DNA from: Undaria pinnatifida
Lineage: Eukaryota; Sar; Phaeophyceae; Laminariales; Alariaceae
Direction: 5' to 3'
Assembly (NCBI GenBank): GCA_012845835.1
Contig: JABAKD010000002.1
Coordinates: 22,316,454-22,380,453 of the forward strand
DNA length: 64,000 bases
Each line of letters opens with the position of its first letter. Positions within the stretch are counted from its first letter, which is position 1. Below the pieces are notes generated by a model. It saw nothing but the letters and a program-made list of their open reading frames with translations. It did no database searches and was not told the origin of the DNA. The position numbers and the translations under genes were made by a program. Below, in pieces: positions 21,816-35,100 of this stretch.

Positions 21816-22384
21816 TTATGGACGCCATAGACTCGCTTGCGTCCGGAGCTACGGCGTACGGCCATGGTCGAGCTAGGGGGTTCACGAGGGGAAAGTACAG
21901 GGCGGCAAACGAGACTCGGGTGATATATTGCTATTAAAAGTGTGAACCCGATGTTGTTGATGGAAATTCCAGGAGTTTTCGTCAAGCCGCGACGGCGACA
22001 TCATAACTTCTAGGTCGTACCCGAGGGTACCACTCAGATATCACCGCCTGCTCTGAGGCTTTGACTTGGTATGTGTTTGAGTGTGAAGCCATTATATGTG
22101 GCAAAATCACTCGCTGCCCACGTAACGGCACCCCTGTCCTAGAATCATGATGGGCGGTCCCGCCGCTAAAGGCAGTTCGGTTAGTAGGTGTTAAAGTCGG
22201 TTGCCCAAGGTTCACCAGTAACTTCACATCGGCCGCAAACAGGTTGGAATGGGACGAACGACCACGACTAGTCTTTTCCGTGTTGCGGTCATCCTCGAAA
22301 AGTGCTATTGCTACTAATATAGCAAGTATTATAACGTCGAAGTCACTGCTGTTTTGAGCCCTCCCATGAGGTCCTTTAAAGTTA

Positions 22385-22535
22385 CATGTTGAACTTGCTT
22401 AACTGCGGATGGCGTCTGGTGTGTGTGCGCTAAACTGGACGCGAGTCGACGAGGGAAGAACGTGCTGCACCCTTCTCGCGATCAAAATGAAGGCGCACAC
22501 TGTAATTGGGGGGTGGGGGGGGGTTCGAGCGTGCT
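22385..22535 (+). repeat. SINE family A body fragment
   Basis: Contains ACGCGAGTCGACGAGGGAAG and GATCAAAATGAAGGC followed by a G-rich end; no tRNA-like head. Lies just 5' of the decarboxylase gene. Confidence 0.6.
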
Positions 22536-22858
22536 TACTGACTCTGTTTCTGCGTTACGACTACGGTTACGACTACGGAAGGAGAACGAAAAAGAAAAAA
22601 TGTAAAAATAGGAGATTCGATGAGCCAGCAAAACAAACTGAAATCAACCGCTCCTCCGACGTCCAAAATTAGTTGAGACACACCCTCTTTTTCCCTCGCC
22701 CGCGCCAACCCATCCCCTCCACTCCACCCCCCTCCCACCCCTCCGTCGTTGTTATTTGCTCGTTCGAAATTATCTGGAATATAAAATCGTAAAATAATGT
22801 GCACTTTGTGCACATACCTGGTGCATACATATATATATATATGTATATACACACGCAG

Positions 22859-23104
22859 CCTCCGAGCGATAGCGCGATAGGTGCACCATCACCGCGACGA
22901 CTGTCCACACTCTCGTTTGACGAGTCGCCTTCTTTCAGCGAGGAAAGGTTGTTCGAAACGGAGGGGTGGGAAGGTGAGGCGGACGTGTCCGACTGGGAAC
23001 CGTTTCGCCTTTTGGGGCGGTCCATGATCGACTACATCGCCAACTACTACCAGCAGATCGAGAGGCGCGCGGTCAGGCCGAGTGTCGAGCCTGGGTACCT
23101 TAAG
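22859..23104 (+). CDS. AADC-like exon 1 (first recognised)
   Basis: Encodes a Ser/Glu-rich leader and then FRLLGRSMIDYIANYYQQIE and SVEPGYLK, the N-terminal dimer-swap helix of the family. Acceptor AG at 22857-22858 has a poor pyrimidine tract (AT repeat), so the exon may begin elsewhere. Donor is AAG|GTGAGT, phase 0. Confidence 0.82.
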
Positions 23105-26100
23105 GTGAGTCCGGTGTGTTTGTTTTAGGACTAGCTCATATAAATGTTGATCAGAGTGCACGAAAAATTGTCTTCGCAGAACTTGTCATGTTTCGGACGA
23201 GATATTGGGCTCGTCATGTTAGAAGCTCATAACTGTATATGCTGCACTCGTACCGCGCGATGCCTCAGGTATGATGATTGTTTTTGCACACTGCACCTTG
23301 ATGGGAAAACCCATGCTCAGGGTCGGCTTGCTCGCGTGGAATTCAAATCCAATATCCCCCCAACTCTCTATAATACCTACAGTAGTAAATCACCAATAGT
23401 CTGATCATCAGTCCAAGCGCATATGTCCGCTGAACGTGACACGATGCCTTGCGACCTGTACCAACAGAGTTGACAAGAAAAAAAATCGCACTAAAATGAT
23501 CAGGCAATCAAACACCACATGTCCTATCATATTAGACACCCGTTGGGAGAGCACCTGATGATTGGTATCATACTACAAATAAAGTCAACCGACCACAAAT
23601 TATCATTCGTGAAGTCCATTATATTACTGTCGCGGATCCGAGTATATTATCACAATGGAAGACATGGGATGAGTCAAGATCGGCCAGAAGCCGCCCACAA
23701 ATCAGGGGCGAAAACTGGACCAAAACAAGACTGATATAAAGGGCGTACCCCATCGGAATCAACCCAGAACTAAACATACCGTAGAAGGCATGTTTCCAGC
23801 GGGGTGGCTGACATTCTGACAACACACCACCATCCAATAGAAAACACTCATTTCCCAATACCATATTGAATATTATTTGTGACCTAAACCTCCTAAAAAA
23901 TCTCCCCCCCCCCCCCCCCCCCCTCTTGCTCTCCCTTACTCAAACGCCCCCCCAAATATCGAAATCCGCCACATCAATAAACACCACTTCACGCACAGGA
24001 TATCACCTCATTCGCTGTGTCCCCCCCCCCCCCCCCCGCCTCGAACGCCCCCTTCTTCCCCATCACCCGCACCATCGCCTAGACCTAGCACCACACGTAT
24101 AACAAACCCTCACCTAAAGCCCTTCCTCCCCCCTCCCACCCCCCCCCCGCCCCCCCCCCCCCGCCCCCACACTCCCCACCTCCCCCCCAACTCATCCCAA
24201 CCCCACCCCCTCGAACACTCCACCCTCTTATTACTCACTGATTGTACGACTTACCCCAGGATATACATGATAAACTGATGTATTATTTCCAAAACCGTCA
24301 CATTTATCCCCTCAAAATAATGTATAGTTTCCAGGCACATATTGAGCTGCCCCACACGCCCCCCCCCCCCCCGCCCCCAATAATATACTGGTGCCAAAAC
24401 CGTAAGATTTATCCCCTCGTAAGGATTTACAGCTTACATGCACAATTGCCCGCTTTGCCCCCCCCCCCCCCCCCTCCACACCCGCTCGCTTTTGATCAAA
24501 ACCAGGCCCCCACGTCCTTCAAAACTCCGCCCCACCCCCCTCACCGGTTATTCGACTTACAAGATTCACTTGATAAAAGGATACATTTCTCTTTACAGCT
24601 GTCAGATTTTGTCCCCCTCAGAAAAGGGTTTTATAGTTTCCGCGCACAGACTGACTAAAATCATCCTGTTGACCCTGATAGCTACACTGTAGTTGTAAGG
24701 GGAGTCGACGACCTATATCCTTAATGAGGACACACAACTCGTAATGCGCGCGATCGGAGTATCACACACAGCTTGCAAAGATGAGTTTCGACGAAATCTT
24801 CGATCTCACAGCTGGAGTGTATTTTCATTTTTTATAATATCCTATATCGCTCGTACATACGTGAATCATGAATCTTGTTTTTTTTTTTATCCTCCGGCGG
24901 ATGGGGAAAAATAAAGCTTTAGCTCATCACACTTCCACGTATTTTCATACGCGTCGTGTCCTTGTGTCCGTAGATTACAAGACTATACGGCTCGTCAGGC
25001 AGGCTGCAAGTACTAGATCTTTTATCCCCCCTGCTTGCATGTCTGCCTTGATAGCAGTGCCTCTACATCTGATCCATTCATCCCGAAAATACAACATAGT
25101 TCCCTTATTCTACCAGCACATCACATCCCCCAGTCACAAATCCAAAAACCGAATAAATAACAGCGTCAAAAATTCAAATCCAATACCCCCCAATTCTCTG
25201 TATTATACCTACAGTAGAAAATCACCATCAATCTGATCATCAGTCCAAGCGCATAGATTTTGAATCGATGTGTCCGCTGAACGAGACACGATGCCTTGCG
25301 ACCTGTACCAACAGAGTTGACACGAAAAAAAATCGCACTGATATGATCAGGCAATCAAACATCACATCTCCTATCATATTAGACACCCGTTGGGAGAGCA
25401 CCTGATGAGTGGTATCATACTACAAATAAAGTCAACCGACCACAAATTATCATTGGTGACATCCGTGCATATGAGCGTATGCTTGCGCAATGACTATCAC
25501 CCATGTTGATGATTCGAGAACAAATCACCCACAACTTATTCGTGTAGACGTTCACCCAATACTATTAGTACCAGTTAGGATGGGTGGGAACTTAAACTAG
25601 TCTGTATCACACCTTGGACCTGTAGCTCTGACTCGGCTCCCCTACGCGCTCCGCGTAAAGGTCGTCGTCTACACAGCTGGGCCAGGTGTACCCAATGCTA
25701 TCGCTCATACGACTATGAATTACCGCATTAATCTGAATGGTCAAAATTCCTACGTACGTACAAAACCCATATTTTCTCATACTTCGATAATATTCTGCTT
25801 CGCACTTTGCTTTCGAAGTTGTATTATATTAATGCGCAACCCCCCGCCCGGAGACGGAGGTTGGAGATGGGAATACTCCGGGGCTGCCCCGCCGGCAACC
25901 CCACGCTAACATCCGTATACACGAGTCAACTCCCAACCCAACTGGCGACATCGAACTCTCGACGCCAGCCTCCAGCACAAACTGGTAGTTGACCCGTACT
26001 ACGAATGTAGTCCCACCCCCCCCACCCCCCCCTACCCGCGACCGCGTACAGCAGCAGCCACGAGAGCTTCAGCCTCCGGTGACTTGCACTCCTCCATCGT

Positions 26101-29100
26101 CGGGGAGTACACGAACTTGAACTAGCCTTGAAAAACGAAAAATTGACTTGAACTCTTCAGGGACTAACGACACTACTATACTGAACTGTACGTACCACCT
26201 GATACACACACAAAAACAACACATCAATCAACTCTAGAGAGTAGTATGGAACACAACAAAAATCAAGAGAAATGAATACGCGCCTTGTGTGAGCCGAGGC
26301 TCATGCGGGCGCGGAAGGGGCGGTCTCCTCCTCCCTTGTTCTGTCCTGGTAGCTTCCTCCCCTGACATTCCCCAAACCCCCTGCTGTGCACATGCATGTT
26401 GCTGCTCCACGCTCATTCCCATTAGCTCTGCTAGCTGTCCTTCCACTGCCATCCCCCCTTTCCCAATCATCGTCGCGCAGAATTGCTCGTAACTGCAGCT
26501 CAAAAATCAGCCCCGAAATCGCTCGCTATATGCAAGCACGAACAAGGAGGTCTGGCTAGCATGTGAAGGACCGTGGCTCTTCTGGCTCATCGCTATCCAT
26601 CCCTGACTGCTCCGCCTCTTCCTGTATCTGGTTGTCTTCGGCTGCGTCTCGGTGGTCTTGCTCTCTGTTGCTGCTGGTGTACGTGCGGGTTCCGTCACTG
26701 CCGTGTAGGGTGGAGGTCGATGACGAAGAAAAATCGCTCCTGAAGCATCCCGGGAAAAAAATGTCTTGAGTCAGCCCTGGTCCAGCGCGTTCACCTCTCC
26801 GACCACGGTTACAATATAATGGCCATCGTTTGTCACTAGGGTGATGGGAAAACCCATGATCAGGGTCGGCTTGCTCGCGTGGGCCACCTCATGCGGGGGC
26901 CTTGGTTGCGCGGTGACAGCTGATAAAAGAGAAGTCCCAGATGTTGATCAATGTGTAGAAAAATCCATTATATTACTGTCGCGTATCCGAGTATATTATC
27001 ACAATGAAGACATGGGATGAGTCAAGATCGGCCAGAAGCCGCCCACAAATCAGGGGCGAAAACTGGACCAAAACAAGACTGATATAAAGGGCGTACCCCA
27101 TCGGAATCAACCCAAAACGAAACATACCGTAGAAGGCATGTTTCCAGCGGGGTGGCTGGCATTCTGACAACACACCACCATCCAATAGAAAACACTCATT
27201 TCCCAATACCATATATCCTATATCGCTCGTACATACGTGAATCATGAATCTTGTGTCCGTAGATTACAAACCTGTACGGCTCATCGGGCAGGCTGCAAGT
27301 ACTAGATCTTTTACACCTGACATCTCGGTAGAAGCTGGGCGAGTCGGTACAGATATACTTCGTACGATTGAAAGGCGTCCTCGGTGGTGTAGTGGATAAC
27401 GCTCGTAACTGCCGTATCGAAGCTAGTCGATTTCGCCGGTTCGAGACCTCTCGACCGGGTGCATACTCAAATATACTCGAATATACTCCTACGAAGGGGT
27501 TTGTCTGTTTTGGATAAAAGTATCTCGCAGAAGGCACGAGAGCGTGAGTTCACAGACGGCGATGAAAATCGATGAGCAATGTGAATGCTGAACCCTGCGC
27601 GCGACAAAAATGAAGGCATAAACCGAGGCGGAGAAGGGAAAGCAACCCGTGACCACGACTTGTCCAGAAGGTTGCTGAGGGCGAAAACCTCTAACAACGA
27701 TTTGAGCTGGAGAGCAGAATTGATTATTTAAATACCAAAACTTAGTCTATATAAATAGGGTCCAACGAAAAGAAAAGAAGCGTGTATCTCTCTGACTATC
27801 ATACAGAACTCCCCCACCCCACCCCGCCTCCGCCCCGGAGGGCTCCAAAACCTATCGTCTTTCCGACGTGTTTGTGCGCTTGATTTGTCATGGAAGTCCC
27901 CGAGGGGGGCGCAGGATTGTCGGTGTTTGGAAGCGCGGACACGGGTTGTGCTGGATGAAAACGGGTGGAAAATGTGTTTAAAAAAGTAAAGAACGCACAC
28001 GCATACACGTACCAGTTGCGCCATTGGGTCTAGTGGTTACGGTCTCGAAAGCTACTACCAGGCAGAAGAGTTATCTAGAGTTCGAATCTCGCGTCAGTCG
28101 AACGTTTGAGATACTGTCGAAAAGTAACAAATATCAGGAACCACCTAGCTGCTGAGAATCGCATAGCGTGGGTAGGCGCAATTCGATGCGTGTCGACGAG
28201 GGAAGAAAGGGCCGTATTCTCCTTGCGGTGAGAATGAAGGCACGTACCGCAGTGGGGAGGAGGGAGAATAGCCTGTGCTTGGTTGCACTGGGTCTGAGTT
28301 ACGTGTAAGAAGGGAGAAAGAGATAGAGAAGAACGGCGATGATATGTAGTCCGTACGTACATATATCCAACAAGATGTTTTGGATAATAGCTTTTAAAAA
28401 TGTACGGCAAATTTCGTGACGGGACGATCACAGCAGTCGTCGTCAGGGTTAAAATTAGATGGTGAAATGTTTCGCAGTTGCACCATTTCCCTGAATCGGC
28501 TTAGCACACAGAAAAAGAAGTTCATGTGCAGCTCACCGCACATCCTTTTTCGGCCCCCGCGCCGTTGTTGGCCGCAGACCAAAAAAAAAAGGTGCGGGTC
28601 TTTTTCGCCGAAGGCGGCGAAAAAGAAAAGTTGGGCCTCTTGTCGCCGCGGGCGAAAATAGTTTGGGGGCTGTTGTTGTGATGTTTTCGGCAATTTCATG
28701 CTGAATTTATTTGTGGCTTTCCTTTTCGAGGAAACTAAGTTCTAACTTGTGACGCTTTTGTCTGTCCGAGGATGGAAGAACGCTTCATAAGCTCGCAAAT
28801 ACAGAGGAATAGGTGGTTCAATGATTTGAATGGTTCTCGGCCGTGCTATCGCAGAAGAATATAACAGACTATCTATCGAGTGCAAGTAAGTGCGGGTTCT
28901 CGGACCGAAAAAGGATAAACACTCCCGTCTGCAGCAAGATTTCGGTGGCAAGCCTTTGGAGCTCTTGATGCGGCTGTCTTTGTCGCACAGGAAACAAGGC
29001 GTTGATCTGACAAAGCGGCAGGACATCATTCGTGAAACGGCTGATATTTTCGACGATGCTAGTGATAAGGGGGCGAATCATTCGATTTACACATTCCAAT

Positions 29101-32100
29101 TTCCAATATTCCTCGGAGTTGACCTTCGCGCTGACATACATGCAGTCATGTGCAGCAGGCTCGTTCTTTAGTGCTTGTTTCTGTGTTATTTGCAAGACGA
29201 GCGAATGAGACGCGCAGTTTGAGTAAATGCACGCACACTCGCACATATACCCAAAAATTTCGCCTCCGGCGGCCCTTATAACACGCACGTCGTGGAGCAC
29301 TAACTACAGCTCTGGTCGTCATCCCGAAGGCAGGGTGATATGATCTTATCGCGTTACGTGCGTTCTTCAAACTACAATGATATTTCCACCCATCTACATC
29401 CAGCACCACCCGTGTCCGTGCGGATGCCTCCTAGAGAGACGAACTCTATGGCCTAGGGAGGCTACGAGACAGATATGGTATACACATGCTCATCAGTTAT
29501 TGCAAACACAGCAAGGTGACTGCTGTGTCTGGGGTGCTGAAGAATGTCTTGCTTGGCATGCTGTCTGCTGATGTTATAAAGGGATTATGTTTCTGCAGCT
29601 TTAATGTTCACTCACTAGTCTATAAATATACGTGATATCGCTGGGGTATCGTTATTACCGTTGGAAAAGGTTGGTCTCCGAAGCAAAGTGATAAAAACTG
29701 GAACTAGATAAATAAAAAAGTTGCTGTCTTCTAAATCGTCCGGCGGTCCGGGGGGTCACTAAAACCAAGTGATCTAAAAATGGGAAAATGGGGGGTGGGG
29801 GGGGGGGAATCTTCCAATAAATCGTTCTGCGATCACAGCGCTCCGGTTAGTTTCCCATTCTGACCAGTTTTTATGTGAGGTGTCGAAAAAAGACTTGCGG
29901 GCGCGCGCCCTCGACCGACTACGTAGAATTTAGCACTTTTTTCGGGTGTCCTACATTATTATTGTTTTCCCTGCGTGAAGCTTCTCTTCGAATTTACATG
30001 GCAGGGTATATTTAAAAAAAAATGGAAGAATACACTTGAGCTGTGTGTGATGATGATGATGAGATCGACCAAAAAGGAATTTGATCAAAACTCAGCTTTG
30101 CAAGCCGCGTGTGATACTTCGATCGCGCGTGTTACGGGGCGTGTATACCCTCGTAAAGGATACAACAGGTCGGTAGCTCCCCTTCTAATGCCAGGTTTGA
30201 CAGGATTACATGGTAAAACGTTCAGCCTTGATCTGCGCGCGGAAACTGTAGAACCCGCATTATCATTGAGGGGTACAAAACAAGACATGCGTGATTTTCA
30301 GTATTAGCATAAAATATTAAAAGGTAAACTTTTGGAGTCATATGTTTATAAGAAAACATATATATATATATATATTCATTGTTTTGTTTCAGGGATTCGG
30401 TCAGGAGTTTTTTTTCGTCTCGGTCTAAGTGTGCGATTCGCGGAACTGGAATTCTAGGTCAAATAGCTTCGTTCGAGCGCCGTCTTCGGGGGCGGCTCCA
30501 GCGCCCCTCGCCCTGCCGTGTCCGTTCCGCACATCGACGTGAACGCGGACGGATGCCGAGCGAGACAAGCGAGAAGTTACAAAAACACCGCATGTCGAGA
30601 AGGAATTCCGGATATTTTGGTTGTATCTTAAGGTCTGCAGCGCATGGATGATTCGCAAAATTGGCATCATTTCCAAACGGTAGTTGCTAATGTTTGGAAT
30701 TTTGCGGTGACATAATCAAATAACCACCGTTGTGAGCTTTGTTGGCTTTATTTATTTGAATAAATAAATGGAAAAAAAACTGATCAGCTAACTGTTGAAG
30801 AAGCGCACGCTTGACTAAACGAGGAGGAGGTAGTAGTGATTACGATTACTGCGGCGCCAGGAAAAGCCACACAGCAGCATTGCGAGTGGCTGCGTCCCCG
30901 GGGCCTCGAGGGTTGTATTCTACAAGTTCCTCCTGTTGTTAAGCTGCGCCACTCGAAGGTGGTGGTAAGTAGGCAGCAGGATGGCGTGCTTTGCTGATGC
31001 TGTGGTCCCTGACTCCGTTGCTGTTGTGATTTGCCGGTCAAGTGCAAGCGGTCGTGTGTTGGTACGTAACTGACAAACAAGTTTGTGTTGCTTCGTACTT
31101 GACGTGCTCCTTATTGATGCTAAATGTTGGTTGATCATCTCTTCTAGTGTTTTTTTTTTTTTGCACACTTTTACTTTCCAGCTTCTGGACATACAAGCCG
31201 TGATCACAGGTGTCGTCCCTCCCCCCCCCCCCAGGTTATTACCTTTATTTTGTTTTGGCGCATAGGGTTCAGCACCCACTGATCGTCGATTTTTCATCGA
31301 GTGTTGCCAACTCACGCTCTCGCGCTTTCCGCAAGTCAATTAGTGCACAAAACGACAAAATATTCGATTACGCACTCGGGGGGATTCAAACTCACGAAGC
31401 TGACCAATACCAGGTTGGAGGATATAACCTGATGTAAATGCCACCGGGGCAGTGAGTGATATAGAGCCGGTCGCCCCGGTGGTCTAGTGGGGTTACACTC
31501 GAATACTACTACTAGCACTAATACAAGCGTTGGTCCTTGACTTAAATAACCACCGTTGTGAGCTTTGTTGGCTATATTTATTTGAAATAAATGAGAAAAA
31601 AAAGGACCTTGATAAACTAACTGCTGAAATCACCTAGCAGCGTGGGTAGGTACAAATCGACACGAATCGACGAGGGAAGTAAATGCTGCATTCTTCTCTC
31701 GATAAAAATTAGGGCAGGTACCGTAGTGGGGATGGGGGAGGGGAGCCCGCTATATGACGCCGGATCAAAAATATACTACTTGGAGGGCGAACGTAATGCG
31801 AGAATCACACTAAGTGGGATGGAAAAAAAAAAGAAGTGAAGTGTATTACTGCTGCTGGAATAATACGATACCCAAGCAAGTTGCACCGATCGACTCGATC
31901 TGGACTGACTGATGTTGTATTATGCTATTGGTCCATGTACAAATTCTCTAATCACACGCAGCGGACATGGTCGGTCACCTTACTGGCCCCGGATGCTTGA
32001 TTGAGTAAACTATCATAAGAAACACACTCGACACGTTTCGTCGCCAAACTAAAGGGTCAGCCGGCGTGTGCTCAGATTTATCCGATCGAAATCTGATGAA

Positions 32101-35100
32101 TGAAGCTCGGGGATCGGATTGACTCAAAAAAAGGTACCTGGTAGCTATTAATTGTAGTTCATTGTTATGGTTGTTAGTCTGCATATTGAACTCTTGGCAT
32201 TACCTTACATACTGCACGCGCAGACTATGATTGTGTATGGTGACATGTTTTACTCTACCAAGTATTAAACCGAACAATTCGAAGTGCTGCCCTGCCCTAC
32301 CCGAACACGGGTGCCGGCGTATGCCGGCACCCATGCGGAGCCATTGTATTGTGTATTATAAAAGTACCAATACACTCCAGCTGTGAGATCGAATATTTTG
32401 TCGAAACTCATCTTTGCAAGCTGTGTGTGATACTCCTATCGCGCCTATCCCGGGTTGTCTGTCTTCATTAAGGATATAGGTCGGCGACTCCCCTTGCAAC
32501 TACAGTGTAGCTACCAGGGTCCACAGGGTGATGTTATTCAGTCTGTGCGCGGAAACTATAAAACCCGTTTTTTTGGGGGACAAAATCTGACAGCTGTGGA
32601 AGGAAATGCTTCAGTTTATCAAGTGCATCCTGTAAATCATATAACCGGTGAGGGGAGGGCGGAGTTTTTAAGAGCGTGGGGGCCTGGGTTTGAACAAGAG
32701 GGAGCGGGCGGGGGGAGGAGGGGACCCGGGCGGAGCGACATTATACGCCCCCCCCCCTTCACCCCCGCTCCCTTTTGATCAAAACCAAGCCCCCACGTCC
32801 TTAAAAACTCCGCCCTCCCCTCACCGGTTATTCGACTTACAGGATACACTTGATAAACTGATGCATTTCCTTCCACAGCTGTCAGATTTTGCCCCCCTCA
32901 AAAACGGGTTGTTTTATAGTTTCCGCGCACAGACTGAATAACATCACCCTGTTGACCCTGATAGCTACACTGTAGTTGCAAGGGGAGTTGCCGACCTATA
33001 TCCTTAATGAGGACACACAACTCGTAATGCGCGCGATCGGAGTATCACACACAGCTTGCAAAGATGAGTTTCGACAAAATATTCGATCTCACAGCTGGAG
33101 TGTGTTACTATTTTTTTTAATATGTAGTACGTAATAGGATTGATATGGTATGTACCACAGGTAAGTGTCTGTGTTACACTACTATATACTGATTACTATA
33201 CCACCAGGTACGTACTGCAACTGAAAACTAACATGATCAATTTTGGCGAAGAAGCTGTTCCGTGTCTTCGTAGACAGGGCTCTTATTCGTGCATCGGCAT
33301 ATTCCTATAATACAGCAGCATTATGTAGGCAGCCAGTGGCTGCATGAGTATACGGCCGGTCGTCCTGGTGGCGTATCAGGTCAACCTCAAGCATGGTATA
33401 GGTCACTTTCGTGAGTTCGGGTTCCCCCGAGTGCATTCTCGTAGAAACTCGTCGTAGGGACTTTTCTTGCGCATAAATTGACTAGCGGAAAGCGCGAGAG
33501 CGTGTAACATTGAAAATCGACGGTCAGTGGGATTGCTGAACCCTATGGTCGATAAAAAAATGAAGGCAAGAACCGGGAGGGGAGAAGGAACGACACCTAC
33601 CCACCAGTGAGACCACGGCTTGTCCAGAAGCTGGAAAGTAGAACAAGTGCGACAAAAAAGGCAGGGATGCGACATGCTTGCAGGTGGCCCAACCAGTGTG
33701 TGTGTTCTGACCCCCGGCGTTTCTCTGTTGGTTACATGCTTTTTCTCCGTGGGCGATTGTTGTCTTGCTTAGTTCCAACGTTGACGGTGTTGATGATGTT
33801 GATCGGCGTATCGGGTTCATGTTTCGCACGCCATGAAACAGTGAGAATCTCACCATTAAACAATGAAAACTAACTTGAATGGTCCAATCCCCATAACCCG
33901 AGGGGGTTAACCCGAGGGGGTCTATGGTCATTTCCCGGTACGACGGCGGTTTAGCCCTCCGGCGCCGCCGAAACAAGGCGCGGTTAGTGACAGATTCTCG
34001 ATTTGCCGTAAAATGGCGTAAAAGTTACCCGATATACCATTTTTATGTCTAATGCCCTCCCCATTTCGTATCCTCAGTATTTCTCCCACAACCTCTTTAC
34101 CCTGGCTGTGGATTGGTCGGGAAAGTACAATTACTGGTGTTGCTACTATACTCCAAGCCAGTTTGGCCGCAACTCATGAACCACCTCCTTACGTTGGCTG
34201 AAGTTTCGTGGCTACCGATTATACTATGCCACAAGACACTTTTCCTACCTTGCTGTGCTCTCTCCACATGTTGCCGATAAAATTCCCACATGCAAAGTGA
34301 AACAACTACTCTGTCGCGCTTCGACCTTCTCGCCACGTAGCAACTCAAGGATACGAAAACATATTGAACATTTGACCACCCTCGTCTTCTCCGTCGTCAT
34401 TTTGTTAATCGTCATTTTCATCCCTGACCCCTTCCCCCCCACGGCCGCCACCGGTCCACCCAGAAAATCATGAAAACAAAGGAATTTCCCTCGCGCGGCG
34501 AGAAGTGGACCGAAATTATGTCCGACGTCGAGTCATTCGTAATGCCAGGGATACATCATTGGCAGCACCCAAGGTACGGCCGGTCGGTCGTCCATTTGGT
34601 TAACGTAGCCACTGCCGCATGTGTCGAACCCCCTACTGTCGGGAGTTTTTTCGTTGATTTTCTCCGCGGGCTCAAGTGGCAGGCGGTCTGGTTTTTCGAA
34701 GCGGGCTGCAAGTAGGGAGTTGAGGGGCTGGGCTCTTTGCGCGATCTTGGAAGAGGCCCAAAAGGCAGCCACGCGAATGGCGGGCATGCTTTGGTAACGC
34801 GCGCGCCTCTTCAAGAAACGAAATGGACAGCACTTGGTGTTCGGTGTCCCATGTATCCCAATGTTTCCCTAAATCGCCTGCCATAGCAAAAGCCAACGTG
34901 ATTGCATGGCTCACGCGTAGCTACCACACAAGCATTTTGTGTCTATCTTACTGTGTGCGGCAAAGGTTGTTCACGATTAACAGTCTCACGAGCAGAGCTG
35001 TGTCTCTCGCGCTGTCTGTGAATGTAGATTCTTCACACTTTACAGTGAGCGTTCCCATGTCTATTGCGTTTTGCATGGTTCAGGTTCTTCTCGTATTTTC

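Larger units (their letters stand above)
23105..34463 (+). other. intron 1 of the AADC-like gene (~11.4 kb)
   Basis: Donor GTGAGT, acceptor CCACCCAG. No further decarboxylase exon is needed between GYLK and EFPSRGEKW by family length, though a small exon cannot be excluded. It is filled with repeats: composite repeat copies, C-rich foldback copies, one half of a 740-bp inverted pair, SINEs A and B, and the complete palindrome. Confidence 0.75.

Noticed and set aside
22409-22672. Possible first exon with ATG for the AADC-like gene
   Set aside because: The sequence is a SINE family A body, repeated elsewhere.
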